From NCBI RefSeq assembly GCF_001182785.1, contig NZ_CP012103.1, positions 30,696-94,695 on the forward strand: a DNA stretch of 64,000 nucleotides, in the 5' to 3' direction. A program made the position numbers and the translations under genes. This document shows positions 32,579-41,244 of the stretch, in pieces (within the stretch, counting starts at the first letter, position 1; each line of letters starts with the position of its first letter). A model generated the notes under the pieces. That model was not told where the DNA came from and made no database searches. It was given only the letters and a program-made list of their open reading frames with translations. Origin of the DNA: Bacillus thuringiensis (GTDB lineage Bacteria > Bacillota > Bacilli > Bacillales > Bacillaceae_G).

Positions 32579-34234
32579 CATGCCCATCAACTTAAGGATT
32601 TTTACTACCCCCAAGTACAAAAAAAGTTATTCTTTCTTAAATAATATAAATGAGAAAGGGTGCTGTTTTTTTATGAATCTCTCGATTCAAGAAGAGTTAC
32701 AACCATTTGCAGAAGAATTGCAGCGCTATATCACACCTGAATTTTTGGAAGAACTGGCAAGAGAGATTAAGTTTGTAAAGAGAAAACGAAAATTTTCAGG
32801 ATCAGATTTAGCTACCATTTGTATTTGGATTAGCCAAAGAGTTGCCAGTGATCCTTTAGTCCGATTATGTAGTAGGCTTCACGCAGTTACAGGTACTGTA
32901 CTTAGCCCAGAGGGCTTAAATAAACGATTTAATGAAAAATCAGTGTTATTTTTAAAACATATCTTCGCTTTGTTGTTACAACAAAAAATCTGAGAGCAAA
33001 CTCACATTTCTAATCAACTTTTTGCTCATTTTCAACGCATTCGCATCATGGATGCCACCATGTTTCAGGTACCAAATACTTTGGAGCATATATATCCTGG
33101 TTCAGGTGGTTGTGCGCAAACAGCTGGGATTAAAATTCAATTAGAATATGATTTACATAATGGACAATTTCTTAATTTCCAAGTGGGTCCTGGAAAAAAT
33201 AATGATAAAACATTCGGAACGGAATGTTTAGATACGTTACGACCAGGCGATTTATGTATTCGTGATTTAGGGTATTTTTCATTGGAGGATTTAGGTCAAA
33301 TGGATCAACGGGGGGCATATTTTATTTCACGTTTAAAGTTAAATACAAATGTATATATCAAAAATCCTAATCCGGCATTTTTTCATAATGGTGCAATCAA
33401 AAAACAGACAGAATATGTAAAAATCAATTTACAAATGATGATAGAGCGCTTATTACCTGGTGAAACCTATGAAGTAGGAAATGTTTATGTGGGAGATCAA
33501 AAAGTTTTGTTTGCCCGACTCGTTCTGTATCGTCTAACAGAAAAGCAATTACGAGAACGACGAAAAAAACAAATGGAAAGTGAAAAGAAAAAAGGAAAAT
33601 CGTATTCGAAAAAAAGCAAAATATTATCTGGGCTGAATGTATATGTAACTAACTCTCCGTGGGAGTGGGTTTCGATGAAGCAAGTCCATGAACTATACTC
33701 TTTACGCTGGCAGATCGAAATTGTTTTTAAAACGTGGAAATCATTGTTTGATATAGATCATTGTCGCACTGTTAAACAAGAACGAATAGAGTGCCATTTA
33801 TACGGGAAACTGATTGCTATTTTCTTATGTTCTTCTACCATGTTTAAAATGCGCCAACTTTTGTTACAGAAGAAGCAAAAAGAATTAAGTGAATATAAAG
33901 CGATCGGAATGATCCAAGATCATCTACTTCTCCTCTATCAAGCCATACAGAAAAACACCCAAGAAGTAACAAAGCTTCTGATCCGCCTGTTCCACCTACT
34001 ACAGAAAAACGGGCGGAAATCTCATCGATATGAGAAGAAAACCGTCTTTGATATTATGGGTGTTATCTATGAGTATAGTGGATGTAGCAAGCAAAAGAAA
34101 GCTGCATAAGAAAAAATGAAACCCGTTAGGGTTTATTTCGTGTGCTTATTTTTAATAACTTGCCCTCATTTTGGGAGAGGTTAGTTCAAATGCACCAAAG
34201 TTCATTCTGTATCCCCCTTAAGTTGATGGGCATG
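32579..34234 (+). mobile_element. IS231 insertion sequence (IS4 family), 1656 bp
   Basis: Terminal inverted repeats CATGCCCATCAACTTAAGG (32579-32597) and its complement (34216-34234) match perfectly over 19 bases. An 11-bp direct repeat (TATGGTGAGGC) flanks the element; 10-12 bp duplications are known for IS231. Length agrees with the ~1650-bp IS231 group. The ends look recent, but the transposase carries an in-frame stop, so this copy would need transposase supplied by another copy. Confidence 0.93.
32673..34109 (+). pseudogene. IS231 transposase interrupted by one in-frame TGA
   Basis: From ATG 32673 the frame runs to 34109, giving 478 codons, the normal IS231 length, with TGA at 32991-32993 between LLQQKI and [15 protein letters not shown]. 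The two halves are in the same frame, so this is a nonsense change, not a frameshift. The DDE residues lie in [20 protein letters not shown] and the [16 protein letters not shown] signature, all in the second half. The first half holds only the N-terminal part, so neither half alone should be active, unless TGA readthrough or a restart near ATG 33048 occurs. Confidence 0.9.
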
Positions 34235-34245
34235 TATGGTGAGGC
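34235..34245. repeat. Right copy of the 11-bp IS231 target duplication
   Basis: TATGGTGAGGC follows the right terminal repeat directly and equals 32568-32578. Confidence 0.9.
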
Positions 34246-35034
34246 CTACTAGGTGAAAAACTAAATATATATTCAGTAGGTTGGACTTTCTCCATTCCGC
34301 CAATTGCTGTAATACCTACTATTAAACCAGTAATGGAGTAAGTAATTGTAGGAAACAGAATTGTATTCACTTTGTATGTTTTTAGATTCAAGATTTCTAT
34401 TACCTTGAAAAATGAATAAAAATTGTCGTGTTCTAACAGGAGTGAGCTCTCTTTTCAGGGATTGAGAAAGGCTGACGATTTCGGATGCCTCTTTTGGTAT
34501 TCTAAATAGAAAAATTTAGATAGTGGATGATTTTTAGAATGGAACAGACATTGAAAAATTAGCTATATTCATTTTATTACAGGATATGGCGAAGTTAATG
34601 AGCTTGCTATTACTCTATTTTTACAGATGAAATCAATGTTTTGTTTGTTGATGAATATAGATGGGATTAATGTTAAGAATATTCAGTACGAAAAATATCA
34701 ATTTACTATGGTTTACAATTATGTAAAACTATAACCAATATGAGTTTTTCATTAAAACTTACCCCTAATAAAGATTTAAAGAGGTTTTGTTGCAGTCATC
34801 ATTAAAAAGGAAGCCATACTCTTTTTCATTTATAACTTTACCTAATTAACAATATTTGTATACCTATTAATTCCTAAAATTTGGATTAAATGACTCATTT
34901 TGATGAGGGGAATTGTAGGATTATTTGGGTGTAGGTTCAAAAAAGGATAGACTAATTCAAATCTACCAATTTTAGAAAACGCTATCATTAACGGTATAAT
35001 AAAGACAACTATATATACCGAGGAAATTGGAATT
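34246..35034. other. Intergenic region with degenerate coding fragments
   Basis: No complete gene. Two short open frames look like decayed coding DNA: about 34262-34343, ending SIPPIAVIPTIKPVME and a stop, and about 34575-34733, containing GYGEVNELAITLFLQMKS. I could assign neither. No hairpin or promoter stands out. The stretch separates IS231 from the zinc-finger pair. Confidence 0.4.
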
Positions 35035-35346
35035 ATGAATAAAAGAGAAACGAGAATTCGCATTTTAGATATGCAAGATCAGCATTGTATGGGGTGTCAG
35101 TATCATAATAGTGTGCGCACATATTGTATTGATGATTGTAGGATTGGAAAAGAAATATATCAATTAGGAACTGGATTAATTTTTGATGAAAAGGAACCGA
35201 AAAAAAAAGTAAAAAGGAAGTGGGATCATATTTGCCAGCAAGCGCTCGAGTTAAGAAGCAAAGGATATACATATAAAAAAATTGCACACCAATTAGGGTG
35301 TCATGTAAGTAGTTTGCGTAAACAGCTAAATCAGCGCGGCTTGTAA
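35035..35346 (+). CDS. Zinc-finger plus helix-turn-helix protein
   Basis: 103 residues. The N-terminal half has four Cys in DQHCMGCQYHN...TYCIDDC, a likely zinc-binding knuckle. The C-terminal half has a helix-turn-helix (ALELRSKGYTYKKIAHQLGCHVSSLRKQLNQRGL) of the resolvase/Sigma-70-4 kind. It is probably a small DNA-binding regulator of phage or plasmid origin. GAGGA precedes the ATG. The 35501 gene downstream is a diverged paralogue. Confidence 0.7.
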   Translation: MNKRETRIRILDMQDQHCMGCQYHNSVRTYCIDDCRIGKEIYQLGTGLIFDEKEPKKKVKRKWDHICQQALELRSKGYTYKKIAHQLGCHVSSLRKQLNQRGL

Positions 35347-35500
35347 ATAGTGGGATAAAAGCTGTCATAGAAGGGATAAGAAACGGGAGCATTAATGGCC
35401 TTCTTATAAGAATTATCTGAAAAACTAGCAGGAATTACAGATAATTCAGTAGGATGCGTACAATTGTGAAATGCATCAAACGAAATGAGGTGAATGCAGC

Positions 35501-35914
35501 ATGAGAGAAATTGCGAAAAGAGTACAAATGATACGCTTACAGGATGAGCATTGTGAGCGGCAAGTAAAAGCAGAACAGTATGGTGCCGAGCAGTGTATAA
35601 TAGAAAGAGATTGTATCAAAATAGAAAAAAATATAGCTAAAAAACGAACAAAAAAAGTACAAACGCCAAAAGAAAAATGGGATGAAAAATGCCAACAAGC
35701 AGTACAATTATTTAATCAAGGAACGGAATACCCAACTATTGCAAAAATAGTTGGATGTAATGTGAGTAGCTTGTATAGAGAGCTTAAGAAACGTGGTGTA
35801 TTACAAATGCCAAAGCAAGTAGCACCATCTAAATCAGTAAAGTCATCCATAATATCACCAAAAACAAAAAAAACGAAGTTCGAACGATATAAAGAATATT
35901 ATATGTATAAATAG
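35501..35914 (+). CDS. Helix-turn-helix protein, paralogue with a degraded zinc finger
   Basis: 137 residues. The helix-turn-helix (AVQLFNQGTEYPTIAKIVGCNVSSLYRELKKRG) aligns well with the 35035 gene. The Cys cluster is partly lost: only three Cys remain (HCER, QCIIERDC) in altered spacing. A Lys/Ser-rich C-terminal extension is added. GAGGTG lies at normal spacing before ATG 35501. The pair looks like a tandem duplication in which the second copy is losing metal binding. Confidence 0.65.
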   Translation: MREIAKRVQMIRLQDEHCERQVKAEQYGAEQCIIERDCIKIEKNIAKKRTKKVQTPKEKWDEKCQQAVQLFNQGTEYPTIAKIVGCNVSSLYRELKKRGVLQMPKQVAPSKSVKSSIISPKTKKTKFERYKEYYMYK

Positions 35915-36165
35915 GAGAATCAATGGCTATAAGATGATTTATCTAAATTGGGAATACTATTACTAGATACATACTCTGCCTATGACCAAAGGGATTTAAA
36001 CAAACGTTTGATTAAAAAAATACACTTGAATAGTAATTACATCTACAACGCATATTTTTAGATGTACAACAAAATACACTTTTGAACATTATATTAAAAA
36101 TTTTTATAAATTAAGCTTATTATCTTTTCATAAGGGTGAGTAAAGATACCGAAATACCCAAAAAT

Positions 36166-36201
36166 AAATGTTAAAAAATCTTAAGAGATTTTTTAACATT
36201 T
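36166..36201. terminator. Perfect 16-bp inverted repeat, terminator-like
   Basis: AAATGTTAAAAAATCT and its complement surround TAAG. The stem itself is A/T rich and gives T runs on either strand, so it could terminate both ways. It may instead be an IS or MITE end. Confidence 0.5.
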
Positions 36202-36267
36202 GCTTCTTATTGTTCGCTAATTTTTAGTGATATAAAGCCTCTGAAATGTGTTATTGAAGCTATACAA

Positions 36268-36301
36268 GAAAAAGAGAAGTTCACTCCAAACTTCTCTTTT
36301 T
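36268..36301. terminator. Bidirectional terminator hairpin
   Basis: AAAAAGAGAAGTT pairs with AACTTCTCTTTTT around a 7-base loop, giving T runs in both directions. It lies in relic-IS DNA. Confidence 0.7.
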
Positions 36302-36381
36302 CGACGTACAAGGAATTACAGCAATTATACATAGCTATTTAAACTATAATCATATTTTGTAAGCAGACGTATACTTTTTTG

Positions 36382-36398
36382 AACTTTGCAATAGAACC
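36382..36398. repeat. IS6-family (IS240-like) terminal repeat relic
   Basis: AACTTTGCAATAGAACC differs by one base from the IS6-family end AACTTTGCAACAGAACC, which is present exactly at 50389. No transposase was found. Confidence 0.55.
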
Positions 36399-36431
36399 GC
36401 AATTGGGATAATTCAAGATAATCTAGCCCTA

Positions 36432-36600
36432 TTTAAAGATAAAATGGCCGGAAATCTCATTGATATGAGAAGAAAACTATCTTTAATATTATGTGTGTTA
36501 TCTACGAGTATAGTGAATATAGAAAACAAAAGAAAGCTGCAAAAGTAAAAAAATGAAACCCGTTAGAGTTTATTTTATATGCTCATTTTTAAGAGGATTA
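36432..36600 (+). pseudogene. IS231 transposase 3' relic
   Basis: The DNA parallels the 3' end of the IS231 transposase gene (AATGGCCGGAAATCTCATTG..., ATCTACGAGTATAGTGAATA, AAGAAAGCTGC) and the following TGAAACCCGTTAGAGTTTAT tract, with substitutions and frame breaks. It is a second, older IS231 copy truncated on its left. Confidence 0.75.
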
Positions 36601-36645
36601 TAGTGATACTTTAAATATTGTGCGGAGTGAGTGGAAGTCTCCGTA

Positions 36646-38088
36646 TTACTCCTCGCAAATAGCAATCGCCTCACGCAAACGAGAAATTCCTTCTTCAATT
36701 TGATAACTAGTCACTTTCCCATAAGATAAACGAATGTAACCATCTTTTGCACCGAAGATACTTCCTGGCATAAAGGCAATTTCGTTTTTTAAGCTTTGCA
36801 TAATAAGTTGTTTTTCATTAATAGGTTTGTTTAATTTCCCCCATATGTACATACCGCCGTTAGGGTTTGAGAAAGAGATTTTATCTTGTAGTTGTTCGTT
36901 CAGTGCACGTACGATAATGTCTCTTTTTTCTTTTAGCTGTTTTCGTAAAGGTTCTATATGAGACTGAAATGGTATTGTTTCAAAAAAATTGTGTATAAGC
37001 CACTGTGGAAATATGCTCATTCCTAACTCCATTTGATTGCGTGCATCTGCTAATCGTTCTACTACAGACTGAGGAGCGACAAGCCAGCCAATGCGTAGAC
37101 CTGGCGCAATCATTTTTGATAAGGAATGTATATAAATCACTGTTCCGTTTTCATCAATGGATTTTAAAGTAGGGCAAGGTTGCTTCTTTTCTAAAGTAAG
37201 CAAACTGGATGGATCATCTTCGACAATCGCAATTCGTAAGTCTGCGCAAAGTGATAACAGTTTTTTTCTACGGTTTGGACGTAACATTGTTCCAGTAGGA
37301 TTTTGGAAATTTGGATTTAAAAATATCATTTTAATACGGTGCTTTCTATATAATTCTTGCACGTCATTTGGGTTAATACCGTGCTCATCGACAGGCAATG
37401 GAAAAATACGAATACCTGCGGATTGGAATAACGGTAATGAATAACAATGTGAAGGGCTTTCGAAGGCGACAGCATCACCTGGATTTAATAAACATTGTAC
37501 GATAAGGTGAAGTGCTTGTTGTGCACCTGAAGTAATCATAATGGATTGTTCGGTCGCTTTAATTTTTAGATAGTCCTTCATATATTGTACTGCCGTTTGC
37601 CTTAGCGGAAGATAGCCTTGCGGGTGATCATAACTTAATGATTGTGTTAACGGCTGTTCACGTAGAATGGCTTGTAGCTGTTCATGAGGAAAGAGATTAC
37701 AGCCGAGCTCTCCGCTTGCGAAATCAATCATATTTTCATTTTGCTGTACTTGTGCCCGAATATGGCGAAGTAACGGTAAGTTTGGCGAAAAAGTACCACC
37801 CTCCACGAAACTTTTCCAGTTTGGCGTTAATGTAGGAGAAACGCCCCACATATGTGTACTAACACGTGTACCTCTACCGGTTGTACTTTCTACAATTCCC
37901 ATAGCGCGAAGTTCGTTATAAGCAATCGTTACTGTACTTCGGTTTACATGTAAATGCGTAGCTAATTTTCGTTCTGAAGGGAGGAAGCTACCTGGAGGGA
38001 GCTCTCCGTATGTAATGCGTCTTTCAATAAAGTCAATAACTTGCTGATAAATCGGAATTTTGCAGTCATTATCTAACTTCCATTCCAT
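36646..38088 (-). CDS. MocR-type transcriptional regulator (GntR wHTH fused to PLP aminotransferase fold)
   Basis: 480 residues. A GntR winged-helix domain is at about 10-78 (PPGSFLPSERKLA, VNRSTVTIAYNEL), followed by a fold type I aminotransferase domain (about 115-478) with the PLP lysine at about 325 (HSLSKM) and the SGAQQAL and NPNFQNPTGT motifs. MocR proteins sense amino acids or vitamin B6 forms and usually activate adjacent genes. It is divergent from the kinase-AlaX-CysK-PatB-exporter genes, and ATTGGCTG and CCAATTGG repeats lie between. GGGAGG precedes the ATG. I infer it controls that operon. Confidence 0.9.
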   Translation of the reverse strand: MEWKLDNDCKIPIYQQVIDFIERRITYGELPPGSFLPSERKLATHLHVNRSTVTIAYNELRAMGIVESTTGRGTRVSTHMWGVSPTLTPNWKSFVEGGTFSPNLPLLRHIRAQVQQNENMIDFASGELGCNLFPHEQLQAILREQPLTQSLSYDHPQGYLPLRQTAVQYMKDYLKIKATEQSIMITSGAQQALHLIVQCLLNPGDAVAFESPSHCYSLPLFQSAGIRIFPLPVDEHGINPNDVQELYRKHRIKMIFLNPNFQNPTGTMLRPNRRKKLLSLCADLRIAIVEDDPSSLLTLEKKQPCPTLKSIDENGTVIYIHSLSKMIAPGLRIGWLVAPQSVVERLADARNQMELGMSIFPQWLIHNFFETIPFQSHIEPLRKQLKEKRDIIVRALNEQLQDKISFSNPNGGMYIWGKLNKPINEKQLIMQSLKNEIAFMPGSIFGAKDGYIRLSYGKVTSYQIEEGISRLREAIAICEE

Positions 38089-38128
38089 AAAAATGCCTCC
38101 CTATTTTTTAACTATTTCAATTATAACG

Positions 38129-38194
38129 AATTGGCTGGATATAAAAACAACCAATTGGCTGTTTTTGTAACCAACCAATTTTACTATACTAAAT
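38129..38194 (+). promoter_or_regulatory. Putative MocR operator and kinase-operon promoter
   Basis: ATTGGCTG at 38130-38137, a 13-base spacer, CCAATTGG at 38151-38158, then TATACT at 38185-38190 as a likely -10 box continuing AAAT. A further ACCAACCAATT lies at 38170. The -35 region is poor, as expected for an activator-dependent promoter. The same elements with the same distances occur at 56964-57028. Confidence 0.65.
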
Positions 38195-38213
38195 ATGGAA
38201 GGAGGAGATATAC

Positions 38214-39113
38214 ATGATTGTAAGTAGAGAAAATGATTCGATAATGAAGGAAGCTATCTCTGCAACAGGTGTTGGAATCTCTTGTGGTACATGTGGCGAG
38301 CTCGTTCAAGGTTGCATTAATGATCAAAATTTTATGATTACGTTTCCTATACCTCTATATGCTAGTGCTGAAGCGAAATTTGTAGGAGGAGGGAAAATAA
38401 GTATAATCCCTGGGTATAAAAATAAAGCTGCAAAAGCTGCTGAAATATTAGTAGGCTCATTAAGAAAATTGGGTATAGTCGATACAGAACTAGGAATTAC
38501 AATTAAAATTGAGTCGGAATTAATAGAAGGAAAAGGAATGGCTAGTAGTACAGCGGACATTATAGCAGTTTGTCGGGCTATTTCAAATCTATGTAACTAT
38601 CCTATCGGACCTTGGGAAATATCAAATATTTGTACATCTATTGAACCATCTGATGGTGTAATGTATCAATCATCGGTAGTATATGACTTTTTTAAGGGGA
38701 GGTTACTTGAGGATATTGGACCTTTAATGTCAATGCGCTTAGTTATCATTGATAATGGAGAAGCGGTAGATACAGTTAATTTTAAACGGGTACCGTATAC
38801 ACCAAAGGAGATGAAACAAGTCTTGGAAGCTTACCGCTTAGCGACTTGTGGGATTAAAAGTCAAAATATTGAATTATTAGGACGTGCTACTACAATAAGT
38901 GCCAAAGTTAATCAACGTAGACATTTTAAAAGAGAATTCAATGATATTATGAATATCTTTCCTGAATTAGGGGCACATGGAATATCGGTAGCCCATAGTG
39001 GTTCCATTCTTTCTTTATTGTTTGATAAGAATGATGATATGAAAATTGAGAATGCAAAAAATCGTATATCAATGATGTTTCCAGAAGCAACGATTAGAGA
39101 AATTACTATCTAA
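38214..39113 (+). CDS. L-threonine-kinase-like GHMP kinase (PduX family pattern)
   Basis: 299 residues from ATG 38214 (AAGGAGGAG). The GHMP ATP-binding motif GKGMASSTADI is at about 106-116, and the N-terminal SCGTCGELVQG and the EPSDGVMY motif agree with PduX-type L-threonine kinases. That family converts L-threonine to O-phospho-L-threonine in cobalamin nucleotide-loop assembly. No cobalamin gene is nearby. Here it is followed by PLP enzymes, so phosphorylation probably activates a hydroxyl group of threonine or an analogue for replacement or elimination. Substrate is inferred from family only. Confidence 0.8.
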   Translation: MIVSRENDSIMKEAISATGVGISCGTCGELVQGCINDQNFMITFPIPLYASAEAKFVGGGKISIIPGYKNKAAKAAEILVGSLRKLGIVDTELGITIKIESELIEGKGMASSTADIIAVCRAISNLCNYPIGPWEISNICTSIEPSDGVMYQSSVVYDFFKGRLLEDIGPLMSMRLVIIDNGEAVDTVNFKRVPYTPKEMKQVLEAYRLATCGIKSQNIELLGRATTISAKVNQRRHFKREFNDIMNIFPELGAHGISVAHSGSILSLLFDKNDDMKIENAKNRISMMFPEATIREITI

Positions 39114-39160
39114 AGAAAGTAAGGTAAGCAGCATATATAAATTTAAATGGGGTGTGTAAA

Positions 39161-39868
39161 ATGGTTCGAAAATTATATCTCCAAGATCCATATCTTCAGG
39201 AATGTACCGCCATTATAACAAAAATAGAAGATAATAAAATCTTTTTGGATCAAACTATTTTTTATCCAGAAGGTGGAGGACAGCTTGGAGATCAAGGATG
39301 GATTGAAGGAAATGAAGTAATTGATACACAAAAGACGGGAGGAAATCTGTTTTATCACTCTAATTTTCCAATCATTAAGGTTGGTTCAGAAGTAGCACAT
39401 ATTTTAAAAGAGCCGGTAAAGGGACTACGTGAAGGAATGGAAGTTAAGGCAAAAATCAATTGGGAAAGACGCCACATGTTGATGAGAATGCATGCTGCTG
39501 CACATTTAGTTTATTATTATACATTTCAAGTTTTTGGGGAGATGTATGTGAAAGGTTGTCATATTGCAGAAGATAGAGCTCGATTTGATTTTTATAGTCC
39601 TGATAAACGTCTTGATCGTGAAGGGTTAGATAAAGTAGAAGAGTTCGCAAATTTAATTGTTAAAGATAATATCCCCATTAAAAATATCCCATTAAATGAG
39701 GAACCAGAAGCAATCAATTGGATTTGTGGTGATATGCTTATTCCCTGCGGTGGTACACATGTTAGACAGACTGGAGATATTGGAGAAATTTCTGTAAGAA
39801 GAAACTCGAGAGGGAAAAGTTTAGAGCGTATATATTTAGAAATTGGAGGGGGAGATTTATTTAAATAA
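39161..39868 (+). CDS. Free-standing AlaX-type tRNA editing protein
   Basis: 235 residues from ATG 39161; the earlier GTG at 39152 lies within the ATGGGGTG ribosome-site region. Zinc ligands are HAAAH at 111-115 and CGGTH with Cys196 and His200. The FYPEGGGQLGDQG motif at about 34-46 is standard for the editing domain of alanyl- and threonyl-tRNA synthetases. AlaX proteins hydrolyse tRNA charged with the wrong amino acid. Its place inside a putative amino-acid biosynthesis operon suggests self-protection against mistranslation by the product, as the AlaX-like FthB does for fluorothreonine in Streptomyces cattleya. That role is inference. Confidence 0.88.
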   Translation: MVRKLYLQDPYLQECTAIITKIEDNKIFLDQTIFYPEGGGQLGDQGWIEGNEVIDTQKTGGNLFYHSNFPIIKVGSEVAHILKEPVKGLREGMEVKAKINWERRHMLMRMHAAAHLVYYYTFQVFGEMYVKGCHIAEDRARFDFYSPDKRLDREGLDKVEEFANLIVKDNIPIKNIPLNEEPEAINWICGDMLIPCGGTHVRQTGDIGEISVRRNSRGKSLERIYLEIGGGDLFK

Positions 39869-40171
39869 TTCCGAACGATTAATATCCGTTTCCCTTTACG
39901 CAGCAGCGGTAATTACTGCAAAACAGTAAGGGGTGCTTTGAGAGATGCGAAAAGGAAAGAGTTTATCAACATTCCCTGTTTAGCCGTGAGAAATACTTGT
40001 AGCTGTTGGCCAATCCTTGTGCTGTATTCCCATTGTAGATGGAGGATGCATCTTATTATCAGGAATTTTAGAAGTAATCTTAGAAAAGAAAGAAGATTAT
40101 TAAATTCGTATTAGGGATTTTATTATTAACATGTAGTTTAGATTGAAATTATAAAATAGAAAGAGGTAGTA
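39869..40171. other. Intergenic region with a possible decayed gene end
   Basis: About 300 bases separate AlaX from the CysK-like gene. One frame near 40000-40100 reads CIPIVDGGCILLSGILEVIL then EKKEDY and a stop, which resembles the last membrane helix of a DMT-type transporter, but it has no start. I saw no clear terminator or promoter. A lost exporter gene or remnant of rearrangement is possible. Confidence 0.35.
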
Positions 40172-41212
40172 ATGATGCTAAGAGAAAATATAGTAGATGC
40201 GATTGGAAACACGCCGTTAGTAAAACTCCAATTAGATTCGTCAGCTAGAGGGAACGTCTATGCAAAATTAGAAATGCTAAATCCCTTTGGGATGAAGGAT
40301 CGTGCCGCAAAGCAAGTCATTTTAGAGGCTAAAAAGAATGGAGTTTTAAAAGATGGTGCTCCAATTATTGAAAGTTCTTCGGGGACCATGGCATTGGGAC
40401 TTGCAATGGTTGGAACTTATTTAGGGCATCCGGTTCATATTGTAACGGACAAGCGTACGGATCAAATGACTCTTGCAAAATTAAAATCCCTCGGTTGTAA
40501 ATTGGAAATAGTTACAGAAATGACGCAATTAGGATGGCAAAGCGCTCGTCTTGATAGACTAGATGAAATTCTTAAAGAGAATAAAGAAGCATTTTGTCCT
40601 CGTCAGTATGAAAATTGTGATAACCCCAATGCCTATGGGGCATTAGCGAATGAGGCTCTTGAAGAGTTAGGACATATCGATATTTTAGTAGCTTCTGTAG
40701 GTAGTGGGGGGTCACTTTGTGGCACGGCACGAGCTTTAAGAAAAGCGAATCCTGACTTACGTGTTGTAGCAGTTGATGCGGTAGGAAGTGTTATTTTTAA
40801 TCAACCAGATATTCCAGGGCGATTGCAAGGAGGACATGGAAATAGTGTAATTCCAAAAAATGTAGATTTCTCAATAATTGATGAAGTTCATTGGTTAAAC
40901 GATGAAGAATGTTATGCAGCTAATTTAGAATTAGCTAAGTGTGAAAAGTTATTTGCAGGTAATAGCTCAGCGGCATCATATGCAGTTTCACGATTTATAA
41001 GTAGTAGATGTTCAGAAGAAAAGAATATTTTAACTATCTTTCCAGATAGAGGGGATCGCTATTATAAAACAGTTTATAATGAGGAATATCGTAAAGAAAA
41101 GGGGATGACAAATCTTTATCTACCTGAACAACCTAAAAAGGTTTCTTATGGAAAGACGGTGACTTCCTGGTCTTACGCTAGTTTACAAGATAATAAGATG
41201 CCCACATTTTAA
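40172..41212 (+). CDS. Cysteine-synthase-family PLP enzyme (beta-replacement type)
   Basis: 346 residues. N-terminal IGNTPLVKL, the PLP lysine in GMKDRAA (about Lys42), SSSGTMALGLA at about 67-77 and the GSGGSLCGTARAL phosphate loop at about 175-187 place it in the O-acetylserine sulfhydrylase/cystathionine beta-synthase fold. Instead of the usual SxKDR it has GMKDRAA. Relatives such as SbnA use O-phosphoserine, so O-phosphothreonine from the upstream kinase is a plausible acceptor. The C-terminal ~40 residues extend past the usual core. The nucleophile and product are unknown. Confidence 0.85.
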   Translation: MMLRENIVDAIGNTPLVKLQLDSSARGNVYAKLEMLNPFGMKDRAAKQVILEAKKNGVLKDGAPIIESSSGTMALGLAMVGTYLGHPVHIVTDKRTDQMTLAKLKSLGCKLEIVTEMTQLGWQSARLDRLDEILKENKEAFCPRQYENCDNPNAYGALANEALEELGHIDILVASVGSGGSLCGTARALRKANPDLRVVAVDAVGSVIFNQPDIPGRLQGGHGNSVIPKNVDFSIIDEVHWLNDEECYAANLELAKCEKLFAGNSSAASYAVSRFISSRCSEEKNILTIFPDRGDRYYKTVYNEEYRKEKGMTNLYLPEQPKKVSYGKTVTSWSYASLQDNKMPTF

Positions 41213-41244
41213 ATATCTGAAAATTTAAAAATGAGGAGACGTTT

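Noticed and set aside
34842..35392. Hydrophobic reverse-strand ORFs near the zinc-finger gene
   Set aside because: They overlap the better supported 35035 gene or A/T-rich intergenic DNA and lack ribosome sites.
38214..39113. Cobalamin biosynthesis role for the PduX-like kinase
   Set aside because: No cobalamin, CobD-type decarboxylase or propanediol genes lie nearby; the context is amino-acid PLP enzymes and an exporter.
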